Part shown: one piece after another, positions 36,902 to 46,436 of the stretch | How the letters are laid out: every line of letters starts with the position of its first letter | How positions within the stretch are numbered: position 1 is the first letter of the stretch | Assembly: GCF_029892155.1 (NCBI RefSeq) | Contig: NZ_JARZAG010000006.1 | Span: forward strand, 62,001-126,000 | Direction of reading: 5' to 3' | DNA from: Kitasatospora sp. GAS204B | Lineage (GTDB): Bacteria; Actinomycetota; Actinomycetes; Streptomycetales; Streptomycetaceae | DNA: 64,000 nt | The notes under the pieces: generated by a model | Databases searched by the model: none | What the model saw: only the letters and a program-made list of their open reading frames with translations | What the model was told of the DNA's origin: nothing | Made by a program: the position numbers and the translations under genes

Positions 36902-37876
36902 TCAGCCCGCCTGGGGCGACCGCTTGCCGCGCTGGTCGAGCGAGGCCAGGTAGGCGTTGTACGCGACCAGCTCCGCGTCGCCGTCCCGCTCGGCGGCCCG
37001 GTCGGTGCGGACGGCGTGCCGCTGCTCGGACTTGGCCCACTGGAAGACCAGCGCGATCAGCACCACCGCGGTCGGGATCTCGCCGAACGCCCAGGTGATC
37101 CCGCCGGCCATCTTCTGATCAGCCATCAGATCGGTGCCGGGCGGGGCCATGGCCGAGCTGAAGGTGGTCACCAGCGGGCTGGTGGCCATCATCACCGCCA
37201 CGCCGAAGAAGGCGTGGAACGGCATCCCCATGAAGAGCTCGATGATCCGCATCACGTGCCCGGGCCGGTTCGGGCCCGGGTCCACGCCCATGATCGGCCA
37301 GAAGAAGAGCAGGCCGGCCGCCAGGAAGTGGACCATCATCGCGATGTGTCCGATCCGGGTCTGCATCAGCGTGTCGAAGAGCGGGGTGAAGTAGAGGCCG
37401 TAGAGGCTCGCGATGAAGAGCGGGATGGTGAAGGCCGGGTGCGAGATGATCTTCACGTACCGGCTGTGCAGCAACGCCACCAGCAGCTCGCGCGGCCCGC
37501 GCGGGCGCCCCTTGCCGGCCGGGCGCAGCGCCCGCAGCGCCAGCGTGATCGGCGCGCCGAGCAGCAGCAGGATCGGCACCAGCATGCTGAGCACCATGTG
37601 CTGCATCATGTGCGCGCTGAACAGCACCATGCCGTAGTCGTTCAGCCCGGAGCAGGTCACCGCGACAACGGTCAGCACGCCGAGCGTCCAGGCGACCGTG
37701 CGCCCGATCGGCCAGCGGTCGCCGCGCCTGGCCATCCGCACGACACCCGCGCCGTACAGGCCGAGCGCCAGCAGGCAGCCCAGCAGGAACGGCCAGTCGG
37801 GCGACCAGGTGAGCACCGAGTGGAGCGAGAACGGGCCGAGCTCGTTCCCGTGGTGCATCCCTGCCATGCCGTCCAT
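36902..37876 (-). CDS. Cytochrome c oxidase assembly protein, CtaG type
   Basis: 324 residues with seven membrane helices typical of actinobacterial caa3 CtaG: SAHMMQHMVLSMLVPILLLLGAP, SHPAFTIPLFIASLYGLYFTPL, HFLAAGLLFFWPIMGVDP and AFFGVAVMMATSP. It helps copper insertion into the cytochrome oxidase. The Met/His-rich N-terminus (MDGMAGMHHG) may bind copper. The ATG at 37876 is chosen for that motif; a GCGGGA lies upstream. Confidence 0.9.
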   Translation of the reverse strand: MDGMAGMHHGNELGPFSLHSVLTWSPDWPFLLGCLLALGLYGAGVVRMARRGDRWPIGRTVAWTLGVLTVVAVTCSGLNDYGMVLFSAHMMQHMVLSMLVPILLLLGAPITLALRALRPAGKGRPRGPRELLVALLHSRYVKIISHPAFTIPLFIASLYGLYFTPLFDTLMQTRIGHIAMMVHFLAAGLLFFWPIMGVDPGPNRPGHVMRIIELFMGMPFHAFFGVAVMMATSPLVTTFSSAMAPPGTDLMADQKMAGGITWAFGEIPTAVVLIALVFQWAKSEQRHAVRTDRAAERDGDAELVAYNAYLASLDQRGKRSPQAG

Positions 37877-38009
37877 CGGCGGTCCCGCTTTCCGTCGTGC
37901 CCGCGGCCGGCCCGGCCCCGCCTCAGGTCCGGTTCGTCCGTTTTTCGTCGGCACCCAGACTACGGCCGTCCTACCTGGCGGCTGCGGGCGCCCCCGGGGC
38001 GTCGACGGC

Positions 38010-38038
38010 TGATGCCCCGCCGCGGTGGCGGGGCATCA
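38010..38038 (-). terminator. Terminator of pfkA
   Basis: A 12-bp perfect stem (38010-38021 with 38027-38038) and a 5-nt loop, 25 nt past the pfkA stop. Confidence 0.85.
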
Positions 38039-38062
38039 GGAGGCGCCGGGACGAAGGGTGGT

Positions 38063-39088
38063 TCAGATGACCATCTCGGCCTCGACGTAGCGCTCGGCGG
38101 GGACCGTCTTCAGGTCCGCCACCGCTTCGGCCAGCGGCACCAGGTTGATCTGGGTGCCCTGCAGCGCGGTGATGTGCCCGAAGGCGCCCTTGTGCGCGGC
38201 CTCCACGGCGTGCCAGCCGAACCGGGTGGCGAGCACCCGGTCGTACGCGGTGGGCGTGCCGCCGCGCTGGGTGTGGCCGAGGATCACCGGGCGGGCCTCC
38301 TTGCCCAGGCGGTGCTCCAGCTCGCCGGAGAGCTGGGTGGCGATGCCGGTGAAGCGCTCGTGGCCGTAGATGTCCCGGGTGCCCTCTTCCCAGTGCATGG
38401 TGCCGGCCTCGGGCTTGGCGCCCTCCGCGCAGACCACGATGGCGAACTTCTTGCCCCGCTCGAAGCGCGCGCGCACCACCTCGGTGAGCTTGTCGATGTG
38501 GAACGGGCGCTCGGGCACCACGATCGCGTGCGCGCCGGCCGCCATGCCCGCGTTGAGCGCGATCCAGCCGGTGTGGCGTCCCATCACCTCGACCACCATC
38601 ACCCGCTGGTGCGACTCGGCGGTGGTCTTCAGCCGGTCCAGCGCCTCGGTGGCCACCGAGACGGCGGTGTCGAAGCCGAAGGTGACATCGGTGCAGGCGA
38701 TGTCGTTGTCGATGGTCTTGGGCACCCCGACCACCGGCAGTCCGGCGTCGCTCATCAGCTTCGCGGCCTTGAGGGTGCCCTCGCCGCCGATCGGGATCAC
38801 CGCCTCGATGCCGAGGTCGGCGCAGTAGCGCTTGGCCCGCTCCACGCCGTCGCGCAGGTGGCTGGGCTGGACGCGGGAGGAGCCCAGGATGGTGCCGCCC
38901 TGGGCCAGGATGCCGCCGACCGAGTCGAGGGTCAGCGGGCGGTGGACACCTTCGAGGAGGCCTCGCCAGCCGTCCTGGAAACCGATGATCTCGTCGCCGT
39001 GGTCGACCACTCCCCGGTGGACCACGGAGCGGATCACGGCGTTCAGGCCGGGGCAGTCGCCGCCGCTGGTCAGCACACCAATACGCAT
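38063..39088 (-). CDS. pfkA: 6-phosphofructokinase
   Basis: 341 residues: TSGGDCPGLNAVIR (nucleotide loop), GGEGTLKAA, PKTIDNDI (catalytic Asp), MGRHTGWIAL and GHTQRGGTPTAYDR. The Gly of GGEGT, where PPi-dependent enzymes usually have Asp, points to ATP as phosphoryl donor. It phosphorylates fructose 6-phosphate in glycolysis. ATG at 39088 before RIGVLTSGGD; the upstream open frame is non-coding. Its leader contains two hairpins typical of streptomycete intergenic repeats (39101-39135). Confidence 0.95.
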   Translation of the reverse strand: MRIGVLTSGGDCPGLNAVIRSVVHRGVVDHGDEIIGFQDGWRGLLEGVHRPLTLDSVGGILAQGGTILGSSRVQPSHLRDGVERAKRYCADLGIEAVIPIGGEGTLKAAKLMSDAGLPVVGVPKTIDNDIACTDVTFGFDTAVSVATEALDRLKTTAESHQRVMVVEVMGRHTGWIALNAGMAAGAHAIVVPERPFHIDKLTEVVRARFERGKKFAIVVCAEGAKPEAGTMHWEEGTRDIYGHERFTGIATQLSGELEHRLGKEARPVILGHTQRGGTPTAYDRVLATRFGWHAVEAAHKGAFGHITALQGTQINLVPLAEAVADLKTVPAERYVEAEMVI

Positions 39089-39528
39089 CGTTCTCTGCAA
39101 CTCCCCTGGGGGCACCTCCCAGCCGGCAGGCTGGGGGAAGGACCGGATGGCCGGACTACCACCTGGAAGGGCGGGGTCAGAATCGGGCATATCGGCCCGA
39201 AACTGATCCTAGCGGCCCCCACCTCCGGCCGGGCGGGAGCAGGCACGGAGGGCGGCGTCGTCGGCGCGTCCGTGCTGAAGTGCCGGCTGCCGAGGAGGGT
39301 TGCATCCGACGAGCTTATTGTCGCAATTTCGCGACGCGGAATCTTCCGCCGCCGGATGCTGGACACCCGGCGGGCGGAGAACGTTCACTCGGACCGACTG
39401 ACGGGCTGTCAGGACGCCCCCGAGGGTGGACCGGCCCGATCGACGATCCCTTGAACGTCGCGGGCCGGCGGGTCCGCCCGGTGGGCCGGTGCGACCCGCT
39501 GGTCAGGCGGGCCGGTCAGACGGGCGGG
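39089..39528. other. 440-nt leader/intergenic region of pfkA
   Basis: The gap between gatD and pfkA on the minus strand. It holds two small hairpins near the pfkA start (39101-39112 and 39118-39135), the palindrome GTCGC-N6-GCGAC (39320-39335), and a copy of the CTGACG..TGTCAG element (39398-39412). No gene is supported. It carries the pfkA promoter. Confidence 0.6.
39101..39135 (-). repeat. Streptomycete intergenic hairpin element
   Basis: CCCAGCC-GGCA-GGCTGGG (39118-39135) beside CCCCTGGGGG in the pfkA 5' region. This cccccagcc..ggctgggaggtgccccc pattern is widespread in intergenic DNA of streptomycetes. Confidence 0.65.
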
Positions 39529-40689
39529 TCAGGCGGGCTGGCGGCTGGTGGACGCGATCCGCTCGGTGCGCAGCGCGTCGTACCAGGTGGTGTCGGCCGG
39601 CGGGAGCGCGTTGACGTCCAGCGCCAGCTTGATCAGCAGGTCGGCGACCGCGGGGTTGCGGGCCATCACCGGGCCGTGCAGGTAGGTGCCGAAGACGGTG
39701 TCCCGCCAGGCGCCCTCGGTGCCGGTCCCGTCGCCGTTGCCGCCGCCCGCGGTGACGTGTGCCAGCGGCGCGACCCCCTGGCCCAGGTGCGTGACGCCCT
39801 GGTGGTTCTCGAAGCCCGTCAGGGTGGGCAGGGCCAGGCGCTGGTCCGGCTCGGCCAGCACGTCGCCGACGTTGCGGGCGCCCTCGCCGCGGGTGGACCA
39901 GACGTCCAGCAGGCCCAGGCCCGGCTCGCGCTGGCCCAGGTCGTTGATGAACTCGTGGCCCAGGATCTGGTAGCCCGCGCAGACCGAGAAGACGATCGCG
40001 CCGTTGTCCACCGCGCGCGGCAGCCCGGAGTCCTGGCGCAGCCGCTCGGCGGCCAGGCGCTGCGGGCGGTCCTCGCCGCCGCCGATCAGGTAGATGTCGC
40101 CGCTGGTCGGGACGGGCTGGTCGGAGCGCACGTCGACCCGCTGCACGTTCAGCCCGCGCTGGCGGGCCCGGCGCTCCACGACCAGCGCGTTGCCGCGGTC
40201 GCCGTAGGTGCTGAGCAGGTCAGGGTAGATCCAGACCAGCCGCAGGCTGCTGTCGCTCATCCTGGAAGGCCTTCCATAGTGCTGCGGGTCGGGCTGTGGC
40301 CGGCCCGGCTGCGCGGGCTGCTGCTGGACGGCCTGGGGCTGGGCGGGCTGGGCCGGGTAGCCGGGCTGCTGGCCCGGCTGCTGATAGGCCGGCTGCTGGC
40401 CGCCGTGCTGCGGGTATCCGGGGTGCTGACCGCCCTGCTGGGGGCCGCCGTGCTGGGGCCCGCCCTGCTGGGGGTAGCCGGCGGGCGGCTGCTGGCCCGG
40501 GTACGGCTGCCCCGGGTACGGCTGACCGGGCTGCTGTTGCGGGTATCCGGGGTGCTGCTGGCCGCCCTGCTGGGGGTGGCCCTGCTGCTGGCCGCCCTGC
40601 TGGGGGTGGCCGGGGTGCTGCGGGTAGCCCGGCTGCTGCGGATAGCCGGGCTGCTGACCGTAGCCGGGCTGTTGCGGGGGAGTGCTCAT
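39529..40689 (-). CDS. GatD-type glutamine amidotransferase with PQG-rich extension
   Basis: 386 residues. The conserved GatD part begins at residue 144 ([24 protein letters not shown]), with the nucleophile in [15 protein letters not shown] and the histidine in [13 protein letters not shown]. It supplies ammonia to MurT for amidation of D-Glu of lipid II. The frame starts at the ATG 40689, overlapping the murT stop by 4 nt (ATGA). Residues 1-143 are a low-complexity region of PGYPQQ, GQQ and GGQH repeats. An internal ATG at 40260 with AAGG nearby would give the usual short form. The overlap and coherent repeat composition favour the long form. Confidence 0.85.
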   Translation of the reverse strand: MSTPPQQPGYGQQPGYPQQPGYPQHPGHPQQGGQQQGHPQQGGQQHPGYPQQQPGQPYPGQPYPGQQPPAGYPQQGGPQHGGPQQGGQHPGYPQHGGQQPAYQQPGQQPGYPAQPAQPQAVQQQPAQPGRPQPDPQHYGRPSRMSDSSLRLVWIYPDLLSTYGDRGNALVVERRARQRGLNVQRVDVRSDQPVPTSGDIYLIGGGEDRPQRLAAERLRQDSGLPRAVDNGAIVFSVCAGYQILGHEFINDLGQREPGLGLLDVWSTRGEGARNVGDVLAEPDQRLALPTLTGFENHQGVTHLGQGVAPLAHVTAGGGNGDGTGTEGAWRDTVFGTYLHGPVMARNPAVADLLIKLALDVNALPPADTTWYDALRTERIASTSRQPA

Positions 40690-41957
40690 GACCCGGCCAC
40701 CGCCTTGCGCAGCTGCTGGAACGCGGTGTAGTTGGCGATCGCCTCGATCCGCCCGGGCGGCGCCATCCGGACCGCCTCCTCCAGCGTCTCCACCACGTGG
40801 AACTGCAGCCCCGCCACCTCCAGGCGCACCGCCAGGTCCAGCCGGCGCTGGCCCATCACGAAGACCGGGTGGCCGTGCAGCCGCTCGTAGTCCACGTCCC
40901 ACAGCCAGGAGGTGTCGGTGCCGTCGGCGTCCAGCGCGTTCACCGAGAGGATCACCGGCGCGGGCGGGCCGTCGATCAGCGAGAAGGTCTCCAGCCAGCC
41001 GGCCGGGTTCTTGGCCAGCAGCAGGCGCACGTCGCGGCCCTGGTAGTTGACCACGTCGTAGCGGCCGGCCACCGCGGTGACCGACTGCATCCGCTCCAGG
41101 GCGGTCTGCGGCGGCACGCCGAAGACCGCGGCCACCGCGGCCGAGCTGGTGGCGTTGGCCAGGTTGGCCCGGCCCGGCAGCTGCAGGTGGATCGGCCAGG
41201 CGGCGCCGTTCGGGTCGATCACGTGGCCGCCCTGCAGCGCCCAGTGCGGCTGCGGTCGGCGGAAGCCGCACTCCTGGCAGTACCAGTCGTCGCCGGGGCG
41301 CTGCATCACGCCGCCGCAGGACGGGCAGGACCAGGCGTCTTCCTTCCAGGCCTGCCCGGCGGCCACCCAGACCACCCGCTGGCAGGAGGAGGCGGCCCAG
41401 GTCACCAGCGGGTCGTCCGCGTTGGCGATGATCACGGCGTCGGTGCCCTGCAGGCCCTCGCGCCACTTCTCGGCCAGCATCCGGGTCTCGGCGGCCCGGT
41501 CCAGCTGGTCGCGCGAGAGGTTGAGCAGCGCTATGGCCTTGGGGTGGGTGTCCCGGGCGACGTTCGCCAGGTACTTCTCGTCCACCTCGATCACGCCGTA
41601 GCGCGCGTCCGAGCCGCCGGCCAGCGCGGAGGTGATGCCGGCCGGCATGTTGGCGCCCAGCGCGTTGGAGACCACCGGACCGGCGGCGCGCAGCGCCTCG
41701 GCGATCAGCCGGGTGGTGGTGGTCTTGCCGTTGGTGGCACTGACCAGGACCACGTCCAGGTGGTCGGCGAGGCGGGCGAGCAGGTCGGGGTCGAGCCTGA
41801 GCGCGACCTTGCCCCCGATCACCGAGCCGCTGCCGCGGCCGACCGAGCGGGAGGCGGCGGCAGCCACCTTGCCCGCCGTGACGGCGAGCTTGGAGCGGGC
41901 GGGCAGTGAGGAGTCGCGCGCGCCGGTGGCTGCGGCCTCCGATCCGGTGCCTGGCAT
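40686..41957 (-). CDS. murT: MurT-type lipid II isoglutaminyl synthase subunit
   Basis: 423 residues of the Mur ligase family: Walker [37 protein letters not shown] and a zinc ribbon CPSCGG..CQECGF (about residues 216-233) that is characteristic of MurT. The C-terminal DUF1727 region contains [11 protein letters not shown]. With GatD it converts the D-Glu of lipid II to D-isoglutamine. It overlaps gatD by 4 nt. ATG start. Confidence 0.93.
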   Translation of the reverse strand: MPGTGSEAAATGARDSSLPARSKLAVTAGKVAAAASRSVGRGSGSVIGGKVALRLDPDLLARLADHLDVVLVSATNGKTTTTRLIAEALRAAGPVVSNALGANMPAGITSALAGGSDARYGVIEVDEKYLANVARDTHPKAIALLNLSRDQLDRAAETRMLAEKWREGLQGTDAVIIANADDPLVTWAASSCQRVVWVAAGQAWKEDAWSCPSCGGVMQRPGDDWYCQECGFRRPQPHWALQGGHVIDPNGAAWPIHLQLPGRANLANATSSAAVAAVFGVPPQTALERMQSVTAVAGRYDVVNYQGRDVRLLLAKNPAGWLETFSLIDGPPAPVILSVNALDADGTDTSWLWDVDYERLHGHPVFVMGQRRLDLAVRLEVAGLQFHVVETLEEAVRMAPPGRIEAIANYTAFQQLRKAVAGS

Positions 41958-42150
41958 GCTCAGGGGTTCCTCCTCTAGGCGACGACCCCCCTCTGACCTC
42001 GCACGGGGCCGTCGGGTGGCATGGACGGGGCCAGCCTAACGGCTCATCGGAAGCAGACCGAGCCACGGCCCCCTTGCTGCCGTGCCTGGTCGGGCGCCTG
42101 ACACCCCTTCGACCGGCGCGAACGCGCGGCCGCCGCCCGGTGCGAACGCC

Positions 42151-42186
42151 GTGCGGGCGGGCCCGGTCCACCGGGCCCGCCCGCAC
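42151..42186 (-). terminator. Terminator after GNAT gene
   Basis: A 16-bp perfect stem (42151-42166 with 42171-42186) and a TCCA loop, just past the GNAT-ACT gene stop. Confidence 0.85.
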
Positions 42187-42198
42187 CGACGCGTCCGT

Positions 42199-43635
42199 TC
42201 AGCGTCCCCCGGGCACCGACGGCCACGGGCTCGGCAGCTGCTCCGCCGCGCCCGCCAGGTGCGCGGTGATCACCAGGGTGCCGTCGGTCACCTGGTAGTC
42301 CAGCGGCAGTTCGAGCCGCCGCATCGCGCTGATCAGCGCGGTGTTCCCGGCCTGGGTGACCGCGTAGACGGTGGCCACGCCGGCCTCGGCGGCCAGCGCG
42401 GCCATCCGGCGTAGCAGGTCCAGGCCCAGACCCCGGCGCTGCCAGGCGTCCTCCACCAGGACGGCGAGCTCCGCGCTGTCGCCGTCCCACATCAGGTGGG
42501 CGAGCGCCACCAGCCGCCCGTCGGCCGTCTCCACGGTCAGGGTCTGGCCGTGCCGGGGGTCGAGCAGGTGGCCCAGGTAGCGGTCGGCGTCCGCGACCGG
42601 GCCGTGGTAGCGGCGGCGCAGGGTGGCCGGCGAGCAGCGTCGGTGCATGGCCAGCGCCGCCGCCCGGTCGTCGGAGCGGGCCCGACGGACCGTCAGCTCC
42701 TCGCCGTGCGGCCCGCCGCCCGGCAGCCGCAGGTGGTCCTCGACCTTGGGCACCCGGGGGCCGAGCACCGTGTCCAGCTCGACCAGGGCCTTGGCCCGGG
42801 CGAACTCGGTCGGCGTGAACGGCAGGTGCGGACGGGACAGCTCGATCAGCTCGCCGCCGGGCGCGGGCAGCAGCATCACCGGGCCCGCCAGGCTCGGCGC
42901 GGGCCGCTGGTCCTCGCCGCGGGCCGGGAACTGCCGGATGGTGACCTGCCCGAACAGCTGGCGCAGCGCGACCGGCAGCTCGGCGGCGTCCAGCGCGGTG
43001 CGGGTGGCCAGCGCCAGCACGTGGGTCGGCACGTCCACCAGGTCGTGCGCGTCGGCCGGCTCGGTCCAGATCTCCCGGCCGCCGGCCAGGGCCACCGCCT
43101 CGGTCAGGGCGGGGCGGGGCAGCGAGCGCGGGGCGCGCAGCAGGAACTCGTCCACCGTGGCGTCCGGCAGCGGGTGGGTCTGCAGCGAGATGATGCTGAT
43201 CCGCAGCTCGGCCAGGGCCGTGCTGACGGCCGCCAGCGAGCCGGGCGCGTCCGAGACGGTGGCCCGCAGCCGCCAGAGCCGGGTCTGCTCGGGCAGCGGG
43301 CCGGCCGGGCCGACGGCGGCCGGCTCCGGCCCGGCCAGTGGATCGGGGCCCGGCGGTCCTTCGGGATGGCGGTGTGCCCACCAGCTGTGGAACACCGCTG
43401 TGCCGAGCAGTGCGACGGCGGAGGCGGCCAGCAGCACCGGGCCGTCGTGGCCGTGCACCACCACGTTGGCGATCAGGTCGGCGGTGGCCACCGCGATGAA
43501 GACGGCCGCGAGCTCCACGGTCTCGCGGCGCCAGCGGTCGGCCCTGGCCCGCCGGCGCTGGGCCCGGGAGGGCCGCTGGGCCGGCCGGCCGGCGGGCTGG
43601 TCGGGGTGCTGGGCAGGGAACGGCGATCGAGTCAT
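42199..43635 (-). CDS. Membrane-anchored ACT-GNAT acetyltransferase
   Basis: 478 residues. The N-terminus is Arg-rich then two hydrophobic helices (about 42-63 and 66-84). An ACT-like regulatory domain follows (LWRLRATVSDAPGSLAAVSTALAELRISIISLQ), then a C-terminal GNAT domain (ELTVRRARSDDRAAALAMHRRCSP, GLGLDLLRRMAALAAEAG, VTQAGNTALISAMRRL). The ACT domain suggests allosteric control by a small molecule such as an amino acid. This architecture resembles a membrane sensor-acetyltransferase. Substrate unknown. Confidence 0.85.
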   Translation of the reverse strand: MTRSPFPAQHPDQPAGRPAQRPSRAQRRRARADRWRRETVELAAVFIAVATADLIANVVVHGHDGPVLLAASAVALLGTAVFHSWWAHRHPEGPPGPDPLAGPEPAAVGPAGPLPEQTRLWRLRATVSDAPGSLAAVSTALAELRISIISLQTHPLPDATVDEFLLRAPRSLPRPALTEAVALAGGREIWTEPADAHDLVDVPTHVLALATRTALDAAELPVALRQLFGQVTIRQFPARGEDQRPAPSLAGPVMLLPAPGGELIELSRPHLPFTPTEFARAKALVELDTVLGPRVPKVEDHLRLPGGGPHGEELTVRRARSDDRAAALAMHRRCSPATLRRRYHGPVADADRYLGHLLDPRHGQTLTVETADGRLVALAHLMWDGDSAELAVLVEDAWQRRGLGLDLLRRMAALAAEAGVATVYAVTQAGNTALISAMRRLELPLDYQVTDGTLVITAHLAGAAEQLPSPWPSVPGGR

Positions 43636-43728
43636 GCCCCCACCATGACGCGCTGGTGTTTCACGATCACGAATCTGTTATGACCGGACGGTAAATGTCT
43701 GCGAAGAAACCAACGGTGCTGGTCGTCC

Positions 43729-45177
43729 CTACTGTCGGGTAGTCAGATCGCTTGCCGCGGCGTGGACTTCGGCCAGCAGCACGGCCAGGTCCGGCTCCGT
43801 GGTGGCGGCGTTCAGCAGGCAGGCGCGCAACGCCTCCCGACCGGCCAGCACGGTGCCGGTGACAAAGGCCTGCCCGCGGCGCTGCACCGCGAGCGGCAGC
43901 GCCTGGTTGAGCGCGTTCAGCTCGCTCGGCGCCAGGCCGGCCGGGCGGGCCCGGAAGGCCACGATCGAGGTCTCCACCGGCGCCAGCAGCTCGAGCTCGG
44001 GATCGGCCTCGACCAGCTCGCCGAGCCGGCGGGCCAGCCGGGTGCAGTGCGCGATGTCGGCCGCGAGGCCGTCGCGGCCCCGGTGCGCGATGGTGGCCCA
44101 GACCTTGAGCGCGCGGAACGGGCGGGTCTGCTCGATGCCGTACTCGGAGAACCAGCCCAACCCGGAGGACCAGCCCAGACCGCCGGCCTCCTCGTCGCGC
44201 AGATAGGCCGGGACCAGGCTGAAGGTCCCGCGCAGCTGCTCGGCGTCCCGCACCAGCGCGCAGCCGCAGTCCACCGGCACGCCCAGCCACTTGTGCGGGT
44301 CCAGGGCCAGCGAGTCGGCCCGGGCCAGACCCGCGTAGCGGTGCGCGATCGCGGGGTCCAGCACCCCGAACGCCCCGTACGCGCCGTCGATGTGCAGCCA
44401 CAGGCCCTGCTCGGCGCAGAGGTCGGCGATCGGCTCGAAGCGGTCCACCGCGCCGGTGTTGACCGTCCCGGCCGAGGCCACCACCAGGAACGGCAGCCGC
44501 CCGGCCGCCCGGTCCTCGGCGATGGCCGCGCGCAGCGCCGCGGCGTCCAGCCGCCCCTCGGCGTCACCCGCGACCACCCGCAGCTGCCGGCTGCCCAGGC
44601 CCAGCAGTTCGGCGGCCTTGCGCACGCAGGAGTGGGTCTCCGCGCTGAGGTAGCCGACCAGCGGGGGCAGCCCGGCCAACCCGTCGGCCCGCACGTCGTG
44701 CCCGGCCCTGGCCGCCGCCCGGCCGCGCGCGGCGGCCAGGCAGACGATCGTCGCCATCGAGGTGCCCGAGGTGAGCAGCCCGGCGCCGGGCTGGTGCGGG
44801 AAGCCGACCAGCTCCGCCAGCCAGCGCACCACCGCCCGCTCCAGGTGCACGTCCGCGTGGTCGCCGCCCGCCGAGCTCGGGTTCATCGCGGCGGCGGCCA
44901 GCGTGGCCAGCACGCCGGCCGGCGCGGGCGCCGAGTTCACCCACCCGAAGAACCGCGGATGCCCGTTGCCCATCGGCGCGGGCAGCACCTCGGCCTCGAT
45001 CACCCGCAGCAGCTGCGCCAGGTCGCGCCCGCCGCCGGGCAGCGGCGCGTCCAGCAGCCGAGCCCGCGCCCGGGGGTCCATCGGCTGCCAGACCGGCCGC
45101 TCGGGCACCGCCGCCAGGTAGTCGGCGACCAGGTCGGCGGTGGCGTGGGCGGCTTCGCGGAAGGACGGCTCGGACAT
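43729..45177 (-). CDS. Group II PLP-dependent amino acid decarboxylase
   Basis: 482 residues of the aromatic-L-amino-acid/glutamate decarboxylase group: GHPRFFGWVNSAPAPAG, LTSGTSMATIVCLAAARG, ASAGTVNTGAVD, HIDGAYGAFG and the PLP lysine in LDPHKWLGVP. Substrates of the family are aromatic amino acids, histidine or diaminobutyrate, and none can be chosen from sequence. It stands upstream of the ACT-GNAT gene and downstream of the secreted HELGH protein. ATG start, two-thirds conserved family core. Confidence 0.88.
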   Translation of the reverse strand: MSEPSFREAAHATADLVADYLAAVPERPVWQPMDPRARARLLDAPLPGGGRDLAQLLRVIEAEVLPAPMGNGHPRFFGWVNSAPAPAGVLATLAAAAMNPSSAGGDHADVHLERAVVRWLAELVGFPHQPGAGLLTSGTSMATIVCLAAARGRAAARAGHDVRADGLAGLPPLVGYLSAETHSCVRKAAELLGLGSRQLRVVAGDAEGRLDAAALRAAIAEDRAAGRLPFLVVASAGTVNTGAVDRFEPIADLCAEQGLWLHIDGAYGAFGVLDPAIAHRYAGLARADSLALDPHKWLGVPVDCGCALVRDAEQLRGTFSLVPAYLRDEEAGGLGWSSGLGWFSEYGIEQTRPFRALKVWATIAHRGRDGLAADIAHCTRLARRLGELVEADPELELLAPVETSIVAFRARPAGLAPSELNALNQALPLAVQRRGQAFVTGTVLAGREALRACLLNAATTEPDLAVLLAEVHAAASDLTTRQ

Positions 45178-45198
45178 GCCGCCGATGCTACGTGCCGG

Positions 45199-46290
45199 TC
45201 AGTCGAGTGATCCGGACAGGTGCGCCGAGGAGCGGCAGTCCCGCGCGATCTCCTGGTCGGTGAGCTTGGCGCAGAGCCGCCCGGCGGCGCCCGGGTCGGT
45301 GTAGTTGACCGTGTAGTAGCTCACCATCCCGTCCACGCAGGACTTGCGCTGCCAGCTGTCCGCCGCGCTCGCGCACTGCTGGCCCACCCAGTCCTCGCGG
45401 TCCAGGTTGTACTTCATGGTGCGCGAGCCGACCCCGCGGCTGCAGTCACCCGCGCCGCCGGTGGCCTGGGCGTTCAGGCACCACTTGAGCGCCTGGGCGT
45501 AGACCTCGGGGTGGTTCGGGTAGTCGTGCGAGGAGAGGAAGAAGGTCGGCGCGTAGAAGTAGCAGGCCGACTGGAAGAGCGACGGCTGCTCGGGGCAGGG
45601 ATAGAGCGGCTCGGCGGCCAGCTTGTCGGCGGGCAGCTGCGCCTTGGCGTTCTCGTCCTCCTCGTCGGGGCCGAAGAGCTGCATGAAGAGGCCCTCGGAG
45701 CAGGTGATGATCCGGTTCTGCGAGCCGTACTTGCTGCACAGGTCGCGCGCGGCCGGCACGTTCTGCTTGGTGACGAACATCGTGCCGTGGCCGGTGCCGT
45801 GCACGCAGGGGCCGGTCATCTGGGGCTGGCAGAGCTTCAGCAGGTCGGTGCCCGGGTCGGTGGAGGCGGCCAGCATCTCCTCGACCGCGCCGTGCAGGTA
45901 CCCGGACGCGCAGGTGTCGTGCGGGAAGGAGAGCACCTTGGCGAAGTCGTAGTCGTACCGCTTGACCGCCGTGTGCCCCAGCTCGTGCGCGATCGGGTGG
46001 CAGAACCGGACGGTGTACGGCTTCGCTTTGGTGATCTTGTCCAGGTCGGCCAGCGCGACACCCGGGTCGGTGGCGGCCATCTCGGCCATCAGCTTGTTGC
46101 GCAGCGTGCTGCGGGTCCAGACCGCCGGATCGCCGGTGGGGGAGGCGGAGGCGGCGACCGCCTTCGCGGCCGGCGCGGCCCGGCCCGCGGTCGAGGCGGC
46201 GCTCGGGGTCCAGTCGGTGACGGCCACCGCCCCGAGGCCGAGCGCCCCGAGCAGGACCGCGGTGATGATGGCGAAGACGCGCGGCTGCAT
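45199..46290 (-). CDS. Secreted Cys-rich protein with HELGH motif
   Basis: 363 residues with an N-terminal membrane/signal helix (residues 5-28) and an exported, cysteine-rich body. FCHPIAHELGHTAVKRY contains the HExxH zincin motif, and CVHGTGHGTMF has a second histidine pair. At least ten cysteines are spread through the protein, mostly in short conserved blocks (DTCASGYLHG, YPCPEQPSLFQSACYFY), indicating a disulfide-rich fold. It may be a metallopeptidase or a metal-binding sensor of unknown family. The ATG at 46290 is preferred to the GTG at 46302 because the ribosome site GGGAG abuts the latter. Confidence 0.75.
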   Translation of the reverse strand: MQPRVFAIITAVLLGALGLGAVAVTDWTPSAASTAGRAAPAAKAVAASASPTGDPAVWTRSTLRNKLMAEMAATDPGVALADLDKITKAKPYTVRFCHPIAHELGHTAVKRYDYDFAKVLSFPHDTCASGYLHGAVEEMLAASTDPGTDLLKLCQPQMTGPCVHGTGHGTMFVTKQNVPAARDLCSKYGSQNRIITCSEGLFMQLFGPDEEDENAKAQLPADKLAAEPLYPCPEQPSLFQSACYFYAPTFFLSSHDYPNHPEVYAQALKWCLNAQATGGAGDCSRGVGSRTMKYNLDREDWVGQQCASAADSWQRKSCVDGMVSYYTVNYTDPGAAGRLCAKLTDQEIARDCRSSAHLSGSLD

Positions 46291-46436
46291 GCGGCTCAGC
46301 ACTCCCGGGTGATCGGACGGTTACGGACCGTCTCATCCTCACCCGCGACCGGCCCAGCCCCGCGCCCTACTGGTCCATCCGGGGGGTCGCCGTGGCACCA
46401 TGCCAGGACGCCTTGTCTGCCGTCTGGAGCACGCCC

